From assembly GCF_040654855.1 (NCBI RefSeq), contig NZ_JBFAIU010000004.1:1-64000 (forward strand): a stretch of 64,000 bases of DNA, read 5' to 3'. Shown here piece by piece: positions 61,448 to 64,000 of the stretch (position 1 is the stretch's first letter; each line of letters opens with the position of its first letter). A program made the translations under genes and the position numbers. Source of the DNA: Asanoa sp040654855. Its GTDB lineage: Bacteria > Actinomycetota > Actinomycetes > Mycobacteriales > Micromonosporaceae. The notes under the pieces are model-generated. The model was not told where the DNA came from. It saw only the letters and a program-made list of their open reading frames with translations, and searched no databases.

Positions 61448-62127
61448 GTGCCCGCATCGGTGTCGTGACCTTCCCCGGCTCGCTGGACGACGGTGACGCC
61501 GCCCGGGCCGTCCGGGTCGCCGGCGGCGAAGCGGTGCGGCTGTGGCACGGCGACAGCGACCTGCATGGCGTCGACGCCGTGGTGCTGCCCGGCGGCTTCT
61601 CCTACGGCGACTACCTGCGCACCGGAGCGATCGCCCGGTTCGCGCCCGTGATGGAGTCGATCATCGACGGCGCCCGCGGCGGCCTGCCGGTCCTCGGCAT
61701 CTGCAACGGCTTCCAGATCCTCTGCGAGGCCCACCTGCTGCCCGGTGCCCTCACCCGCAACAGCCACCTCCACTTCCGCAACCGCGACCAGTGGCTGCGG
61801 GTCGACGCGGCCAGCACCGCGTGGACGAACTCGTTCGAGGCCGACCAGGAGATCCTGGTCCCGCTCAAGAGCGGTGAGGGGCGTTACGTCGCCGACCGGG
61901 CGACGCTCGACGCGCTGGCTGCCGAGAACCGGATCGTGGCCACCTACCTGCGTGGCAACCCCAACGGCTCCGAGCGGGACATCGCCGGGGTCACCAACGA
62001 GGCCGGCAACGTCGTCGGGCTCATGCCCCACCCTGAGCACGCGATCGAGGCACTGACCGGTCCGTCGCTCGACGGGTTGGGCTTCTTCACCTCGATTCTC
62101 AAGCACCTGGCGGGGGCCTCGGCATGA
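61444..62127 (+). CDS. purQ: FGAM synthase glutaminase subunit PurQ
   Basis: A 227-residue class I glutamine amidotransferase. Nucleophile Cys is in GICNGFQIL, and His/Glu in PHPEHAIE. It supplies ammonia to PurL. The gene overlaps both purS and purL by ATGA. Confidence 0.95.
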   Translation: MSARIGVVTFPGSLDDGDAARAVRVAGGEAVRLWHGDSDLHGVDAVVLPGGFSYGDYLRTGAIARFAPVMESIIDGARGGLPVLGICNGFQILCEAHLLPGALTRNSHLHFRNRDQWLRVDAASTAWTNSFEADQEILVPLKSGEGRYVADRATLDALAAENRIVATYLRGNPNGSERDIAGVTNEAGNVVGLMPHPEHAIEALTGPSLDGLGFFTSILKHLAGASA

Positions 62128-64000
62128 CAACTCAGCCCGACACAGCGTCGAGCGAGGCGGAAGAGAAATCGTTGCCGGCACAGGTGGCGTCGTACGACGG
62201 CCGCAACGGCCCCGACACGGTCGAGCGGGCCGGCGAAACCGCCGGTGAGCTGCAGCCGTTCGCCGAGCTGGGCCTGCGCGACGACGAGTACGAGCGGATC
62301 CGCGGCATCCTCGACCGCCGGCCGACCCAGTCCGAGCTGGCGATGTACTCGATCATGTGGAGCGAACACTGCTCGTACAAGTCGAGCAAGGTGCACCTGC
62401 GCCAGTTCGGCGAGAAGCAGCCGCCGAGCGACCGGATGCTCGCGGGCATCGGCGAGAACGCCGGCGTCATCAAGATCTCCGACGAGATCGCGGTGACCTT
62501 CAAGGTCGAGTCGCACAACCACCCGAGCTTCGTCGAGCCCTACCAGGGCGCCGCGACCGGTGTCGGCGGCATCGTCCGCGACATCCTCGCGATGGGCGCC
62601 CGGCCGGTCGCCGTGATGGACCCGCTGCGGTTCGGTGCGGCCGACCACGAGGACACCGCCCGGGTGCTGCCCGGCGTCGTCGCCGGCATCGGCGGCTACG
62701 GCAACTGCCTCGGCCTGCCCAACGTCGGCGGCGAGGTCGTCTTCGACCCGACCTATCAGGGCAACCCGCTGGTCAACGCGCTCTGCGTGGGCGTGCTGCC
62801 GGTCGACCGGCTGCAGAAGAAGGACGCCGCCGGCCCCGGCAACATCGTGGTGCTGATGGGTGCCAAGACCGGCCGCGACGGCATCGGCGGCGTGTCCGTG
62901 CTGGCCAGCGCGACCTTCGACGACGGCAGCCAGGCGCGCCGCCCGTCGGTGCAGGTCGGCGACCCGTTCACCGAGAAGCTGCTGATCGAGGCCTGCCTGG
63001 AGCTCTACGACGCCAACCTGGTCGTCGGCATCCAGGACCTCGGCGGCGCCGGCCTGACCTGCGCGCTGACCGAGACCGCGGCCGCGGCCGGCACCGGCAT
63101 GCGGGTGTGGCTGGAGCGGGTGCCGCTGCGCGAGCCGTCCATGGAGCCGCACGAGATCCTGGCCAGCGAGTCGCAGGAGCGGATGCTGCTGATCGTCAAG
63201 CCCGAGCAGCTCGACGCGGTGCTCGCCGTGGCCGAGAAGTGGGGCGTGCTGGCGACCGCGATCGGCGAGGTCACCCCGTCCGAGGTCAGCGGCCTGCCGG
63301 GCCGGCTGCGGATCACCTGGCGCGACCACCTCGTGGTCGACGTGCCGCCGGCCTCGCTGGCCGACGACGGCCCGGTCTACGCCCGGCCGATGCGCGAGCC
63401 CGCCGACCTGATCCTGCTGCAGGCCGACCGGGCCGAGACGCTGCCGCGGCCGGCCACGCCGGACGACCTGAAGGCGACGCTGCTGCGGATGGTCGGCTCG
63501 CCGAACCTCTGCGACAAGTCGTGGGTCACCGAGCAGTACGACCGCTACGTGCTCGGCAACACCGTGCTGGCTCAGCCCGAGGACGCCGGCCTGATCCGGG
63601 TCGACGAGCACAGCGGGCTCGGCGTCGCGCTCTCGGTCGACGGCAACGGCCGGTTCGCCCGGCTCGACCCGTACAACGGCGCGAAGCTGGCGCTGGCCGA
63701 GAGCTACCGCAACGTGGCCGTCACCGGTGCCAAGCCGGTCGCGGTGACCAACTGCCTCAACTTCGGCTCGCCCGAGGACCCGGCCGTCATGTGGCAGTTC
63801 GCCGAGGCCGTCCGCGGCCTGGCCGACGGCTGCCTCGAGCTGGGCATCCCGGTGACCGGCGGCAACGTGAGCTTCTACAACCAGACCGGCGCCGCGGCGA
63901 TCCACCCGACGCCAGTGGTCGGCGTGCTCGGCGTGATCGACGACGTGGCCGACCGCGTGCCGATCGGCTTCGCCAAGCCGGCGACCGGCGACGGTGACCT
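62124..64000 (+). CDS. purL: FGAM synthase catalytic subunit PurL (3' end beyond window)
   Basis: The frame is open from ATG 62124 to the window edge (625 codons of an expected roughly 740-770). MYSIMWSEHCSYKSSK (about 75-90), ESHNHPSFVEPYQGAATGVG and QDLGGAGLTC are the standard ATP/FGAR-binding motifs. It converts FGAR to FGAM with ATP. Third gene of purSQL. Confidence 0.95.
   Translation, partial: MTTQPDTASSEAEEKSLPAQVASYDGRNGPDTVERAGETAGELQPFAELGLRDDEYERIRGILDRRPTQSELAMYSIMWSEHCSYKSSKVHLRQFGEKQPPSDRMLAGIGENAGVIKISDEIAVTFKVESHNHPSFVEPYQGAATGVGGIVRDILAMGARPVAVMDPLRFGAADHEDTARVLPGVVAGIGGYGNCLGLPNVGGEVVFDPTYQGNPLVNALCVGVLPVDRLQKKDAAGPGNIVVLMGAKTGRDGIGGVSVLASATFDDGSQARRPSVQVGDPFTEKLLIEACLELYDANLVVGIQDLGGAGLTCALTETAAAAGTGMRVWLERVPLREPSMEPHEILASESQERMLLIVKPEQLDAVLAVAEKWGVLATAIGEVTPSEVSGLPGRLRITWRDHLVVDVPPASLADDGPVYARPMREPADLILLQADRAETLPRPATPDDLKATLLRMVGSPNLCDKSWVTEQYDRYVLGNTVLAQPEDAGLIRVDEHSGLGVALSVDGNGRFARLDPYNGAKLALAESYRNVAVTGAKPVAVTNCLNFGSPEDPAVMWQFAEAVRGLADGCLELGIPVTGGNVSFYNQTGAAAIHPTPVVGVLGVIDDVADRVPIGFAKPATGDGD

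Overview
The window is GC-rich actinobacterial chromosome, densely packed with genes. Codon third positions are strongly G/C and there are many ATGA/GTGA start-stop overlaps. A type VII (ESX) secretion locus with an EccC fused into one chain, and a short MSERSER minigene of the kind I associate with Micromonosporaceae, point to that family (Actinoplanes/Asanoa/Dactylosporangium-like). The genus cannot be decided from the sequence. No rRNA, tRNA, CRISPR array, phage gene or transposase was seen.

Layout. (1) 1-5930: a long perfect hairpin, then a TMEM165/GDT1 manganese exporter under a yybP-ykoY riboswitch, then a TetR / two-subunit ABC exporter / GNAT operon with a palindromic operator. (2) 5974-9221: a STAS antagonist, a PAS/GAF-like PP2C phosphatase, and a translationally coupled cobalamin-binding protein that keeps the CarH photoreceptor Wx9EH motif. 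This looks like light- or B12-responsive partner switching. (3) 9274-11500: a small acidic protein, a DUF998 membrane protein and a LigC-type DNA ligase. (4) 11568-28472: the ESX locus, with two WxG proteins carrying long low-complexity tails, a small partner, EccB, EccE and an associated protein, EccD, three-ATPase EccC, two WXG100 proteins, two mycosins and a further associated protein. (5) 28718-38260: secreted gamma-glutamyltransferase, a drug-type ABC exporter, a Tat-exported GH71/99-like protein with two discoidin domains, and galE-galT. (6) 38371-44045: two SDR proteins separated by a 48/50-bp tandem repeat array, a leaderless ArsR/AHSA1 pair, a frameshifted small membrane gene, a Nudix hydrolase and a DUF5925-like AAA ATPase.

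(7) 44165-47676: divergent fadA2 / fabG4-htdX-like lipid genes in the same arrangement as in mycobacteria. (8) 47719-51833: an unusual operon of NrtR-like Nudix regulator, 25-codon minigene, J-domain/pseudokinase, VWA protein and a PurA-like ligase with an altered aspartate loop. It is preceded by three perfect-period 16-bp direct repeats, and is the best candidate here for an undescribed pathway. (9) 51772-57497: TetR, SCP2, acyl-CoA dehydrogenase and acyl-CoA ligase, then a leaderless ArsR coupled to an MFS exporter. (10) 57506-64000: an SRPBCC protein, purB, a secreted trypsin-like protease, a second divergent GDT1-type protein, and purS-purQ-purL, with purL cut by the window edge.

Start codons were reassigned from the longest ORF wherever a ribosome-binding site, a stop-start overlap or a promoter position supported it. 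Functions are inferred from motifs read by eye; no database search was run.
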